Assembly (NCBI GenBank): GCA_003021785.1
Contig: PXQU01000014.1
Span: 62,001 to 126,000 of the forward strand
Direction: 5' to 3'
From: Halobacteriales archaeon QH_7_65_31
Lineage (GTDB): Archaea; Halobacteriota; Halobacteria; Halobacteriales; Haloarculaceae
Length of the DNA: 64,000 nt
Shown here: positions 43,367-52,565 of the stretch, piece by piece
How the letters are laid out: each line of letters starts with the position of its first letter
Numbering within the stretch: position 1 is the first letter of the stretch
Translations under genes and position numbers: made by a program
Notes under the pieces: model-generated
The model's database searches: none
The model's input: the letters and a program-made list of their open reading frames with translations, nothing else
What the model was told of the DNA's origin: nothing

Positions 43367-45517
43367 GTGTCACCTCGCGTAGTCTGTCTCGGTGAGACGC
43401 CCGACGAGGCAGTGGAAGACGCGTTATCGACTGCCGGCTACGCGGTCGAGACAGTTACGACGCCCGCCGACGCTCGCGAGCGACTGCCGGGGGCGGGCGC
43501 GCTCGTCGTCGATTCCTCGATTCCGCGCGAAGCAACCCTCTCGCTGTGTGAGCGAGACGTACCGGTCGTCGTCTACGCCGCGGCGGGCGACGCCTCGTTC
43601 GCGAGCGACCTGTTCGCGGCCGGGGCCGCCGACTACGTGCTCCGAGACGACTGTCCGCCCGCGGCGCTCCCCGACCGCTTGCGAGACTCGCTCGTGTCGG
43701 CCGCCGAGCCGCAGTATCAACAGCTGTTCGACGCGCTCGGTGATTTCGTCTACGTGACGGGCAGAGACGGACAGTTCCTCACCGTCAACGACGCCGCACT
43801 CGAAGTCTCCGGATACACGCCCGAGGAGCTGGTGGGCGAACACGTCTCCATCCTCATGGACGAGACGGATATCGCTCGCGGCTCGGAGAAGATCAAGGAG
43901 CTGCTCGGGGGCGCAGAGACCATCACCTACGAGATCTCCGTCCACACGAAGGACGGCGGAACGCGACACGTCGAGAACCACACGTCACTGCTCCCGGCCC
44001 CGGAAAACGAGTTCCGCGGGACGGTCGGTGTGTTACGCGACGTGACCGACCGTCACCGACGTGACCAGCAGCTCCACGGACTTCACGACACGACGAGACA
44101 GCTGTTCGCGGCCGACGATCAGGAGACGGTCGCCGAGCAGGTGGTCGAGGCCGCAGCCGATATCCTCGGCCACGAGATGAGCGTCGTCAGGCTCGTCGAA
44201 GGAGACGATCTCGTGCCATTGGTCATCTCGTCTGCGGCTCGTGAGGCGTTCGACGGTCGTTGGCCGGTCAGTGTGGACGCCGACAGGCCGATGGCACACA
44301 CGTTCCAGAGCGGCGAGCCGTCGTATCTCTCCCACGAGGGAGCCGACAACGACGTGCCGCTCGCGGGGAGCTACTACACGCCGCTCGGCTCGCACGGGAC
44401 GTTGAGTATCGGCATCACCGATCTCGAGGAGTTCAGCGACTCTGACCGGACGCTGGCGAACGTGCTCGCGACCAACGCGACGGCAGCATTCGACGGACTC
44501 GAACAGCGACAGGAGCTGGCGACCGAACGCGACCGGTTCGCCGCGCTGTTCGAGAACGTCCCCGATCCGGCCGCGTACGTCGAGTTCGACGAGGGCGAAC
44601 CCATCGCCAGAGACGTGAACTCGGCCTTCGAATCGGTGTTCGGCTACGACCGCGAGACCGTGCTCGATTCCTCGCTGGACGAGTATATCCTCCCCGAGTC
44701 GGAGCGGAGCGACGCCGCCCAGTACAACACAGAGATTCAGGCCGGCGAGAGCTTCCACGGTGAGGTGCGGCGACTCACGGATGATGGTCCTCGGGACTTC
44801 CTACTTCACGTCGCCCCGTACGAGATCGGAGCGACGTCGACTCGGGGATTCGCCGTCTACACCGATATCACCGACCAGAAACGCCGCGAGCGCGAGCTCG
44901 AACGGCAGAACGAACGGCTCGACGAGTTCGCCGCCGTCGTCAGCCACGATCTGCGGAATCCGCTCAACGTCGCACGCGGGCGGCTCCAGCTCGCGAGAGA
45001 GAGCGGTGATGACGAGCAGTTCGAGAAATCTCTCGACGCGCTCGACCGGATGGAGCGGCTCATCACCGGGCTGCTCTCGCTGGCGCGCCACGGCCAGAGC
45101 GTCGGCGAGCCGGAGACGGTCGAACTGCAGTCGGTCGCGCGTTCGGCGTGGGGAACCGTTCCCGGTGACGCCACGCTGGAGATGGACGCGACGCCGACGA
45201 TACGAGCAGACCCAGAGCGACTCTCACAGCTGTTCGAGAACCTCTTTCGAAACGCCATCGAACACGGTGAGGACTCGCCGACGGTCACTATCGACACACT
45301 GGACGACGGCTTCTACGTCGCGGACGACGGCCCCGGTGTGCCGGAAGACGCGCGCGAGCAGGTGTTCGAGTTCGGCCACTCCGGCGGCGACGGCACTGGC
45401 TTCGGACTCGCGATCGTCCGGTCGATCGCCGAGGCGCACGACTGGACGATCTCGGTGACGAACGGGGAGTCCGGCGGCGCGCGGTTCGAGGTCCGCGGCG
45501 TCGAGTTCATCGAGTGA
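43367..45517 (+). CDS. Hybrid-type sensor histidine kinase (receiver-like, PAS, GAF, PAS, HisKA)
   Basis: 716 residues, GTG start. The first ~110 residues resemble a receiver domain without a clear phospho-Asp. Next comes a PAS (QLFDALGDFVYVTGRDG, GYTPEELVGEHV), then a GAF-like domain, a second PAS (LFENVPDPAAYVEFDEG, YDRETVLDSSLDEY), the H-box FAAVVSHDLRNPLNVARGRL, and HATPase motifs LFENLFRNAIEHGED, VADDGPGVPED, GTGFGLAIVRSIAEAHDW. Soluble, with no membrane helices. Monocistronic; typical of haloarchaeal signalling. Confidence 0.9.
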   Translation: MSPRVVCLGETPDEAVEDALSTAGYAVETVTTPADARERLPGAGALVVDSSIPREATLSLCERDVPVVVYAAAGDASFASDLFAAGAADYVLRDDCPPAALPDRLRDSLVSAAEPQYQQLFDALGDFVYVTGRDGQFLTVNDAALEVSGYTPEELVGEHVSILMDETDIARGSEKIKELLGGAETITYEISVHTKDGGTRHVENHTSLLPAPENEFRGTVGVLRDVTDRHRRDQQLHGLHDTTRQLFAADDQETVAEQVVEAAADILGHEMSVVRLVEGDDLVPLVISSAAREAFDGRWPVSVDADRPMAHTFQSGEPSYLSHEGADNDVPLAGSYYTPLGSHGTLSIGITDLEEFSDSDRTLANVLATNATAAFDGLEQRQELATERDRFAALFENVPDPAAYVEFDEGEPIARDVNSAFESVFGYDRETVLDSSLDEYILPESERSDAAQYNTEIQAGESFHGEVRRLTDDGPRDFLLHVAPYEIGATSTRGFAVYTDITDQKRRERELERQNERLDEFAAVVSHDLRNPLNVARGRLQLARESGDDEQFEKSLDALDRMERLITGLLSLARHGQSVGEPETVELQSVARSAWGTVPGDATLEMDATPTIRADPERLSQLFENLFRNAIEHGEDSPTVTIDTLDDGFYVADDGPGVPEDAREQVFEFGHSGGDGTGFGLAIVRSIAEAHDWTISVTNGESGGARFEVRGVEFIE

Positions 45518-45553
45518 CGATACGGTTTTGAGACTCCTCTGCGAACGACGACC

Positions 45554-46216
45554 GTGCACAGTGAGACACCGGGCGGCGGCGAACGACCGACCGCCGAGCC
45601 GATCGAGCCAAGCGCGCCCGACGAGTTCGGCTGTACGCAGGCGTGGTGGGGCGACGGGAAAGGGAAGACGACCGCCGCCCTCGGCATGGGGATGCGCGCG
45701 GCCGGCCACGGCTACCGCGTCCACCTGATCCAGCTGATGAAAGGGGGCGCAGACAGCGTCGACGGAATCCGCGGCGAGTACAACGCCATCGCGGCGCTGC
45801 CGGGCTTCAGCTACGAGAATCTCGGCCACTACGGCTGGCACGCGCTCAACGACGGCAGCGACGACCGCGACCACGAGCAGGAGGCACGAGCCGGCTTCGA
45901 GCGCGCCCGCGAGGTGGCCGATGCGTGTCACGACGCCGACCTGACGACGCCGTTCGAGCCGGACGCCCCCGCCGACGAGGGGGTCCACATGCTCATCGTC
46001 GACGAGCTGCTCTACGCGGCCGATCGCGGGCTCGTCGCGCCGGAGGCGGTCGTCTCGTTCGTCGAGTCGAAGCCCACTGATCTCGAACTCGTACTGACCG
46101 GCTCACATGCCGAGCCGACGTATCTCGACGACGTAGCGGAGCTCGTCTCCAACGTCCGGAAGATCGCCCATCCCTTCGATGCCGGGATCCGAGCGCGGCA
46201 GGGGACCGAGTACTGA
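45554..46216 (+). CDS. cobA: Cob(I)yrinic acid a,c-diamide adenosyltransferase, CobA/BtuR type
   Basis: 220 residues, GTG start. P-loop WWGDGKGKTTAALGMGMRAAGHG, VHLIQLMKGG, VHMLIVDELLYAADRGLV, LVLTGSHAEP. Transfers the adenosyl group of ATP to the corrinoid cobalt. First of the corrinoid genes in the window; the minus-strand cob operon ends about 1.7 kb away. Confidence 0.88.
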   Translation: MHSETPGGGERPTAEPIEPSAPDEFGCTQAWWGDGKGKTTAALGMGMRAAGHGYRVHLIQLMKGGADSVDGIRGEYNAIAALPGFSYENLGHYGWHALNDGSDDRDHEQEARAGFERAREVADACHDADLTTPFEPDAPADEGVHMLIVDELLYAADRGLVAPEAVVSFVESKPTDLELVLTGSHAEPTYLDDVAELVSNVRKIAHPFDAGIRARQGTEY

Positions 46217-46298
46217 GAAGCGGCGAACTGTCGGGCGATTCTGCTCCGGTCGGCCTCTCTCCCCAAGCCGCTATACCGATCGAGCCGTAGCGACGGAC

Positions 46299-46706
46299 GT
46301 GAACGTTCTCGTGGCGGCGACGGCCGAAGCCGGACGCGACGCCCGAGAGCGGCTACGAGCCGCCGGCTTCACCGTCGAAACGGTCAAGACGACTGCGGCC
46401 GCACGGCTCCGCGCGGCGACCGTCGACGTGGTCGTCGCCGGGCCGCCCTCTGACGGGACGGAGACGGCGCTGATCGACACGCTCACCGACACCGATACCC
46501 CGGTCGTTCGACTCGACGCCGCCTCGGCGCTTCCGACCCTTGTCCGCGTCGCCGACTATCACCGCCGCTATCGCGCCGCGATGGACGAGTTCTACGAACA
46601 GTCGCGTTCGGGCGGTGACCCGGAACCGGCGGCCGCACGAGCGGACGCAGTACGGGCAGCCGCCCGCGAGCTCGCCGGCCCGGCCCCGTTCACGCGACTC
46701 CTGTGA
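46299..46706 (+). CDS. Receiver-like hypothetical protein
   Basis: About 135 residues with a GTG at 46299. VNVLVAATAEAGRDARERLRAAGFTVETVKTTAAA and VDVVVAGPPSDGTETALIDTL follow a receiver-domain course, but no phospho-Asp sits after the third strand. It resembles the N-terminus of the kinase at 43367. Role unknown. Confidence 0.55.
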   Translation: MNVLVAATAEAGRDARERLRAAGFTVETVKTTAAARLRAATVDVVVAGPPSDGTETALIDTLTDTDTPVVRLDAASALPTLVRVADYHRRYRAAMDEFYEQSRSGGDPEPAAARADAVRAAARELAGPAPFTRLL

Positions 46707-46745
46707 GGACCGTAGAGTTATGCCAGCGGCAACGCCACCACTGAT

Positions 46746-47939
46746 ATGGCAGACGACGGCACGCACGCCGAGCAGTTCGGCGTGAAACAGATTCGCGAGG
46801 TGTACCGACGCGGGATGTTCGACGGCGAGACGCCCGAGTTTCCGGTCTCGTTCGAGACGCTCCGCGAGGAGGCCAGCGAGCGGATGTCGTGGCAGGCGGA
46901 GGCGTATATCCACGGCGGCGCGGGCACGGAGGAGACGTTCGAGCGCAACAAGAAGTTCTCGCGCTGGCGGATCGTTCCCCGGATGTTACACGGTGTCGCC
47001 GACCGCGACCTCTCCGTCGATATCCTCGGCACGGAGCACGCGTATCCGCTGATGCTCACCCCGCTCGGCGTACAGGGATTAGTTCACGAGGAGGGCGAAC
47101 TCGCGACCGCGCGGGCGGCCGCGAAGCTCGACGTGCCGTTCGTCCTCTCGTCACTCTCCACGCGGTCGATGGAGGCGGTCGCCGAGTCGCTCGGTGACAC
47201 GCCGAAGTGGTTCCAGTACTACTGGTCCGCCGACCGCGACGTAGCGGCGTCGTTCCTCGACCGCGCCGAGGACGCCGGCTACGAGGCAATCGTGCTCACC
47301 GTGGACGCACCGACGCTCGGCTGGCGCGAACGGCTCCTCTCGAAGGGGTACTACCCGTTCCTCGACGGCGAGGGGATGGGGAACTACTTCTCTGACCCGG
47401 CGTTTCGCGAGTCGCTGGATCAGCCCCCAGAGGAGGATCCCGAGGCCGCCGTCGATCGGTTCCTCTCGGTCTTCGGTGACGCCTCGCTCACGTGGGACGA
47501 CCTGACGTTCGTCTTCGAGCGAACCGATCTCCCCGTGGTCATCAAAGGAATCCTCCACCCCGAAGACGCGCGAAAGGCCGTCGACGCCGGCGCGGCGGGC
47601 GTGCAGGTCTCCACCCACGGCGGTCGCCAGATCGACGGCTCGATCGCCGCTATCGAGGCGCTGCCGGAGATCGTCGACGAGGTAGGCGAGGAGACGACAG
47701 TGCTGTTCGATTCGGGGATTCGCCGGGGTGAACACGTGTTCAAGGCGCTCGCGCTCGGGGCCGACTCCGTGATGCTCGGCCGGCCGTTCGTCTATGGGCT
47801 TGCACACTCCGGTCAGGCGGGGGTCGAGCAGGTGCTCAGAAACACGCTCTCGCAGTTCGATCTCACGATGGGGTTAGCGGGTATCGACGCCGCCGCTGAC
47901 ATCGACCGCGAGGCCGTGCGCGACGAGCAGACGCTTTAG
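46746..47939 (+). CDS. FMN-dependent alpha-hydroxy-acid oxidase/dehydrogenase
   Basis: 397 residues. The family barrel is clear: MLTPLGVQGLVH, KWFQYYWSADR, VLTVDAPTLGWRERLL, LPVVIKGILHPEDARKAVDAGAAGVQVSTHGGRQIDG (active-site Lys and HGGR), VLFDSGIRRGEHVFKALALGADSVMLGRPF. Likely oxidises lactate or a related hydroxy acid. The stop overlaps the convergent cobS stop. Confidence 0.87.
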   Translation: MADDGTHAEQFGVKQIREVYRRGMFDGETPEFPVSFETLREEASERMSWQAEAYIHGGAGTEETFERNKKFSRWRIVPRMLHGVADRDLSVDILGTEHAYPLMLTPLGVQGLVHEEGELATARAAAKLDVPFVLSSLSTRSMEAVAESLGDTPKWFQYYWSADRDVAASFLDRAEDAGYEAIVLTVDAPTLGWRERLLSKGYYPFLDGEGMGNYFSDPAFRESLDQPPEEDPEAAVDRFLSVFGDASLTWDDLTFVFERTDLPVVIKGILHPEDARKAVDAGAAGVQVSTHGGRQIDGSIAAIEALPEIVDEVGEETTVLFDSGIRRGEHVFKALALGADSVMLGRPFVYGLAHSGQAGVEQVLRNTLSQFDLTMGLAGIDAAADIDREAVRDEQTL

Positions 47940-48673
47940 ACCAGAAGCAGGCCGACGTACAGCCCGGCCAGCCGCCCGAGTTCGTTGACGGCTCCGAACA
48001 CGTCACCGTTGACACCGCCGAGTCTCCGTCTCGCCCACCGTCGGAGCCACCACGCGACCGCGAGCGGCGCGCCCAACGCACCAACCACGACCGGAACGGT
48101 GACACCATCGACCACGCCGAGCGCCACCACCGGTAGCCCGGCGACGACTGCCCCGGGGAGCGTCTCCGGCGAGCACCGTTCGGTGAACGCGCTCGCGAAC
48201 CCCTCGTGGCTCGCCCGTCCCGTGCAGACGACTGTCGCCATCGCCAGCTTCGCCCCGACCTCGCTCGCGACGACGACCACCACGGCAGTTCCGAGCGAGA
48301 GCCGCGCGAGTCCGGCCCCGGCGACGCCGATGCCAACGAGCGCGACCCCGAGCGCGAGCACCGCACCGACACCCACCTCGCTGTCCTTCAGGACGGCGCG
48401 GCGTCGCTCGCGGTCGCCGTGGACGACCATCGCATCACCCAGATCGGCCAGCCCGTCGAAATGGTTCACCCCCGTCAGCAGGACGAGCGCGAGGAGATAC
48501 GCGAACGGGACGACCGCCGCCGGAAGCAGCAGCGCGAGCGCCGCCAGCCCGCCGACGAGCCAACCGACGAGAGAGAACGCCCACGGTGAGCCGGTGAACT
48601 CGCTCCAGTCGTCGCCGTCGCTCGCGATCGGAATCTGGGTGAGAAAGCCGACTGCCCCCCGGAGTGCACCCAT
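47936..48673 (-). CDS. cobS: Adenosylcobinamide-GDP ribazoletransferase
   Basis: 245 residues from the ATG at 48673. Multi-helix membrane protein with the CobS motif GVNHFDGLADLGDAMVVHG, and GWLVGGLAALALLLP upstream. Joins alpha-ribazole(-P) to AdoCbi-GDP to make cobalamin(-P). Last gene of the minus-strand operon; ATG overlaps the cbiB stop (TGATG). Confidence 0.9.
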   Translation of the reverse strand: MGALRGAVGFLTQIPIASDGDDWSEFTGSPWAFSLVGWLVGGLAALALLLPAAVVPFAYLLALVLLTGVNHFDGLADLGDAMVVHGDRERRRAVLKDSEVGVGAVLALGVALVGIGVAGAGLARLSLGTAVVVVVASEVGAKLAMATVVCTGRASHEGFASAFTERCSPETLPGAVVAGLPVVALGVVDGVTVPVVVGALGAPLAVAWWLRRWARRRLGGVNGDVFGAVNELGRLAGLYVGLLLV

Positions 48674-49587
48674 CAGCGCCACCCCGCGTACGCGAGCAGG
48701 ACGGCGGTGAGTCCCCACGCGAGCCAGCCGGCCCGCGAGACGAGACGGATCGCGCGCCCGATATCCCCCGACTGCGGTCGGCGCGCCACGTCGTTCAGGA
48801 CGTAGGTTCCGGGCTTTTCGAGCCGGACGGCGAGCGCGCTCGCGGCGGTCCCCATCGGCCACCCGCCGTTCGGCGACGGGACGCGGTCGACCCAGCCCCG
48901 CGCCCGCCACGGCGTCTCGGGATCGACGGCGGCGACGGCGAGCAGCAGCGCCGAGAGCCGCGACGGCAGCCACATCACGAGATCGTCGAGCCGCGCGCTC
49001 GCCGTCCCGTGTCGCTTACCGGGGTAGCCGAGCATCGAGTCCAGCGTGTTGACGGCCTTGACCCACGCGGCCGCCCCGACCGCGACGGGGAGCGAGACGA
49101 GCGCGCCCAGCCCGAAGGCGAGCAGCGGCGCGACGAGCCCGTCGGCGAGGTTCTCCGCGAGGCTCTCGATCGCGGCCGACCGGATCTCGCTCGCGTCGAG
49201 GTCGCCGCTGTCGCGGCCGGCCAGCGAGCGCAGTCGCGTGCGCGCCGCGTCGAGGTCCGAATTGAGCAGTCGCTCGACGGCGCGCGCCTCGTTGAGGAGC
49301 ATCCGGAGGCTCGTCGCGGAGAACAGGCCGAGTCCGGCGACGACGGTCGCGACCGGCCGTGACAGCGAGTCGAGGAGGGCAACGCCCGCCCCGACGCCCG
49401 CTCCGGCGAGCACCGGAAGCGTGACGGCGATCGTGATCCCCATCTCCAAGGGGCTGTTCCACGCCCGGTCGAGTGGGGCGACCGCCCGCCCGAACAGCGC
49501 GACAGGGTGGATCCGGCTCGGTGGCTCACCGACCAGTCGATCGAGGACCGCGGCGAGCACGACGGCGGCCGCGGCGGCGAGACTCAT
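48673..49587 (-). CDS. cbiB: Adenosylcobinamide-phosphate synthase CbiB/CobD
   Basis: 304 residues from the ATG at 49587. CbiB motifs: DRLVGEPPSRIHPVALFGRAVAPLDRAWN, ESLAENLADGLVAPLLAF, AAWVKAVNTLDSMLGY, FGDG-like PSPNGGWPMGTAASALAVRLEK. Integral membrane. Attaches aminopropanol phosphate to adenosylcobyric acid. Overlaps the HAD gene upstream by 4 nt and cobS by 1 nt. Confidence 0.9.
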   Translation of the reverse strand: MSLAAAAAVVLAAVLDRLVGEPPSRIHPVALFGRAVAPLDRAWNSPLEMGITIAVTLPVLAGAGVGAGVALLDSLSRPVATVVAGLGLFSATSLRMLLNEARAVERLLNSDLDAARTRLRSLAGRDSGDLDASEIRSAAIESLAENLADGLVAPLLAFGLGALVSLPVAVGAAAWVKAVNTLDSMLGYPGKRHGTASARLDDLVMWLPSRLSALLLAVAAVDPETPWRARGWVDRVPSPNGGWPMGTAASALAVRLEKPGTYVLNDVARRPQSGDIGRAIRLVSRAGWLAWGLTAVLLAYAGWR

Positions 49588-50204
49588 CTGCACAGCGCCG
49601 CGAGCGGGGTCTCGCGCACGTCGATGAACCGGCCATTGACCGCCTCGATACCGGCGTCGGCCGCACTGTCACCGATGTGCGTCAGGTCACTCGCGTCGCA
49701 GTCGAGCTGGCGCGCGACCGCCTCGAAGGCGCGAGGGTCCGGCTTGCGCCAGCCGCACGAGAGGCTCGTCACGACGGCGTCGAACAGCGGATCGCGGTCG
49801 TCGTTGCGCCACCGGAGATCGGCCGTGAGCAGACTCCGGCGGGCGAGTTCCGGGACCGAACAGTTCGAGAGCAGGGCGACGGGACCGCGATCGCGGGCGC
49901 GTTCGACGGCGGCGCGGCTCCCGTCTCTCGCGGCGACGGTCGGCTTGAAGGCGGCGGTGACGGCACGGCGTGCGGCGTTGTTCGGGACCGAGACGCCGCG
50001 TGAGTCGAGCGCGCGGGCGACGTGGGCGTGGAGCGGGACCTCGGCCCCGTCGGGCGCATCGACGTGCGGCTCGGCGTAGGCGTCGGCCCAGTCGTCGGGG
50101 GGATCGACGCCGCGCTCGCGGAGCTCACGCGCGATCGCGGTCGCCGGGTCGTCGGGGGGGTTGTGCTCGACGAGCGTGCCGAACAGGTCGAACGTAACGG
50201 GCAC
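49584..50204 (-). CDS. HAD-superfamily hydrolase in the cob operon
   Basis: 206 residues, GTG start at 50204. HAD motif I reads TFDLFGTLVE, so the second Asp of DxD is Phe, as in dehalogenase-like members. Motif II PVALLSNCSV, Lys region CGWRKPDPRAFE, and motif IV THIGDSAADAGIEA follow. It sits between cbiZ and cbiB with tight spacing. A role as the missing ribazole/cobalamin phosphatase is tempting, yet phosphatases of this fold normally keep the second Asp. Confidence 0.78.
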   Translation of the reverse strand: MPVTFDLFGTLVEHNPPDDPATAIARELRERGVDPPDDWADAYAEPHVDAPDGAEVPLHAHVARALDSRGVSVPNNAARRAVTAAFKPTVAARDGSRAAVERARDRGPVALLSNCSVPELARRSLLTADLRWRNDDRDPLFDAVVTSLSCGWRKPDPRAFEAVARQLDCDASDLTHIGDSAADAGIEAVNGRFIDVRETPLAALCR

Positions 50205-50224
50205 ACTCCGAGCAGGCGGCCCGG

Positions 50225-50941
50225 CTACTTCGGGATGTCGCTCGGCGCGAACAGATCCGCTCGGACGGTGGTCTCGACGCCGTACTCGGCGTCTGCGACC
50301 GACGTCGGCGGCGCGCGCTCGGCGTACCGAGCGTCGAGACTCGCGGTGACGGCCTCGCGGACGCAGGCGCGGGCGGCGCTCCCCACCTCGGTCGCGCTCC
50401 CGGCGAACTGCGCCGGCTCGCCGGCGCGCTCGCTCCCGACGATGACGGCATCGGAGGTCGTTCCCGAAAACCCGGTCTCGTGGAGGAGCACGGCGGCTTT
50501 CGTCTCGGCGACGAGCGCGAGCAGGCTCGCGAGCGCGCCGTCGGGAAGCCGCCGCTCCACGCCGAGCAGGACGTTCACGGTCCCCGGCGTCGGGGGGTCG
50601 TCCGTCGCCGTCTCCCGCTCGGCGGTGTCGTCCGGCCGCATCGGTAACGCGGCGGGGTTCGAGATCCCGGCCGTCGCGACGACCGTGACCGGACCGAGCC
50701 GCGCTCCCCGCGCGTGCCGCTGGTCCACCCCAGTCAGCAGTGTCGGACCGTCCCCGAACCCCGCCTCGTCGCGGCGTTCGCCGGCGTATCGCGCGAGATC
50801 GGTCCGGTCGAACCCCTTCGGAACCGTGACGTTGTAGACCGTCTCTCCGACCGCGTAGCCGCCGTCGAAGCCGGCAGACAGCCACCGCGTCTGCGGGCCG
50901 CGGAGCCGACACACCCCCTCGCGTCGCTCACTCCGGTACAT
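50225..50941 (-). CDS. cbiZ: Adenosylcobinamide amidohydrolase CbiZ
   Basis: 238 residues. CbiZ signature: RWLSAGFDGGYAVGETVYNVTVP, VVATAGISNPAAL, TVNVLLGVERRLPDGALASLLALVAETKAAVLLHETGFSGTTSDAVIVG. Hydrolyses the amide of salvaged adenosylcobinamide to adenosylcobyric acid, which CbiB then uses. Overlaps cobD by 14 nt. Confidence 0.88.
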   Translation of the reverse strand: MYRSERREGVCRLRGPQTRWLSAGFDGGYAVGETVYNVTVPKGFDRTDLARYAGERRDEAGFGDGPTLLTGVDQRHARGARLGPVTVVATAGISNPAALPMRPDDTAERETATDDPPTPGTVNVLLGVERRLPDGALASLLALVAETKAAVLLHETGFSGTTSDAVIVGSERAGEPAQFAGSATEVGSAARACVREAVTASLDARYAERAPPTSVADAEYGVETTVRADLFAPSDIPK

Positions 50942-51941
50942 CGATCCCCAGCGCGTCGAGCAGGCGTTCGTTCTCGGAGCGTTCGCGGACGGCGACCCGA
51001 ATGTGCGAGTCCAGCCCGCGGAAGGTGGTCGCGTCGCGAACGACGACGCCCGCCTCGCGTGCTCGCTCCGTCAGCCGCTCGTGGTCGGGAACCGTCACGA
51101 GCAGGAACGGGGCGTCGCTCGGCGCGACGGTGAACTCGGCGTCGAGCGTCTCGCGCAGGAACCGGCGTTCGCGAGCGATGCGGTCACGCGTCGCCTCGAT
51201 GAACGGCTCGTCGCGCATCGAGACGGTCCCGACGCGGGCGGCGGGCCAGCCGAGCGACCACGCGCGCCGGGCCGTCGCCAGCCGGTCGTGTGAACCGTCG
51301 TCAGCGACGGCAAAGCCCGCTCGCAGTCCGGGGAAGCCGAACAGCTTGGTGAGCGAGCGCGCGACCACGACGCCCGGCTCGCCCGCGAGCGACGGCTCCG
51401 AAGTGAAGCCGAGAAACGCCTCGTCGACGAGCAGCAGGGTGTCAGTCGCCCGACAGCGGGCGGCGAACGATCGGAGCCGGTCGGTGTCGTACCGCTCGCC
51501 GGTCGGGTTGTTCGGATTACAGACGACGGCGAGCGCGTGTGGCTCGGGGTCGGTATCGAGCACCGTATCGTGCGGGACGAACGTTGAGTCGCCGCCCTGT
51601 AGCTCGATCTCGCGGGCGTACTCTCCGAAGCTGGGATACGGGACAAGCGCGGAGTCGCCCGACTGTACCGTCGTGCCGATGGCGAGCCGGAGCGCGGCCA
51701 GCCCGCCGGCGGTCGGGATGATACGCTCGGGGGCACAGCCGACGTAGTCGGCAGCAGCAGCCCGGAACTCAGGGTAGTCGTCCGGCGGGTACGAGCGCGA
51801 CGGCTCGAACGCGTCGTCGTAGGCCTCGCGTGCGCCCTCCGGAGTCCGGGTGTTGCTGTTCGCCGAGAAGTCCAGCACGGAGCCGTCGTCGCTGGAGCCG
51901 TGGGGGACCCGGCTCGTTTCGGTGACGCTGTCGGGGTCCAT
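50928..51941 (-). CDS. cobD: PLP-dependent L-threonine-O-3-phosphate decarboxylase (CobD) or related aminotransferase
   Basis: 337 residues from the ATG at 51941. Class I/II aminotransferase fold: FSANSNTRTPEG, NPNNPTGERYD, LLLVDEAFLGF, PLP-Lys in ARSLTKLFGFPGLRAGFAV, and C-terminal RDATTFRGLDSHIRVAVR. In the cob operon next to cbiB it most likely makes aminopropanol phosphate. HisC-type activity is the alternative. Coupled to cobY by TGATG. Confidence 0.83.
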   Translation of the reverse strand: MDPDSVTETSRVPHGSSDDGSVLDFSANSNTRTPEGAREAYDDAFEPSRSYPPDDYPEFRAAAADYVGCAPERIIPTAGGLAALRLAIGTTVQSGDSALVPYPSFGEYAREIELQGGDSTFVPHDTVLDTDPEPHALAVVCNPNNPTGERYDTDRLRSFAARCRATDTLLLVDEAFLGFTSEPSLAGEPGVVVARSLTKLFGFPGLRAGFAVADDGSHDRLATARRAWSLGWPAARVGTVSMRDEPFIEATRDRIARERRFLRETLDAEFTVAPSDAPFLLVTVPDHERLTERAREAGVVVRDATTFRGLDSHIRVAVRERSENERLLDALGIDVPE

Positions 51942-52486
51942 CAGCAGAGCCGCTCCGCGACGGTCGCGTCGCTCGGATAGTTCACGTTCACGGCGAGGCG
52001 GGCGTCCCACCGGCGGTCGATCCTGTCCTCGCCGCTCCCGACGACGTTCACTCCCGTCGGCGACAGCTCCTCCCCGTCCACCTGTCGCGCACTGTCGGGG
52101 CGAATATCGAGCGCGCGCTGGAGTCGCGCCGGCACGCAGACGCTCGTCGAGCGCTCGCGGTCCAGCAGCCCGTCGACGTGCTCGGGCGCGAGCAGGGGGA
52201 GATCCGCGGCGACCGTCACGGCGGGTTCCCCCACCGTTTCGAGTGCGCGCGTCAGGTCCGCGACGTAGCCGTCGCCGGCGGTGTCGATAACGGTCGCGCG
52301 ATCCCCGACGTACGCGCGGGTCCCGGGCGTCTGTGGCGTGACGGCGGCGTAGACGGTCTCGACCCCCGACGCGTCGAGCGCGTCGAGCACGCGCCCGACC
52401 ATCGGCTCGCCGCCGATCTCGTACAGCGGCTTCTCGCCGGCATCGAGCCGCGTCCCCTCCCCGCCACACAGCACGAGTGCGTCCAT
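51941..52486 (-). CDS. cobY: GTP:adenosylcobinamide-phosphate guanylyltransferase CobY
   Basis: 181 residues. Nucleotidyltransferase start LVLCGGEGTRLDAGEKPLYEIGGEPMVGRVLDAL, then VTVAADLPLLAPEHVDGLL and SPTGVNVVG. CobY is the archaeal non-orthologous replacement of CobU. First gene of the minus-strand operon; 79 nt separate it from the divergent permease gene, so both promoters lie there. Confidence 0.88.
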   Translation of the reverse strand: MDALVLCGGEGTRLDAGEKPLYEIGGEPMVGRVLDALDASGVETVYAAVTPQTPGTRAYVGDRATVIDTAGDGYVADLTRALETVGEPAVTVAADLPLLAPEHVDGLLDRERSTSVCVPARLQRALDIRPDSARQVDGEELSPTGVNVVGSGEDRIDRRWDARLAVNVNYPSDATVAERLC

Positions 52487-52565
52487 ACCCGCGGTTCGGG
52501 GGGCCAGCTGTTCGGTGTTTCGCTCGGATGGACAGCGCTTTCCTCGACAGGCGAGTGGTCTGGGT

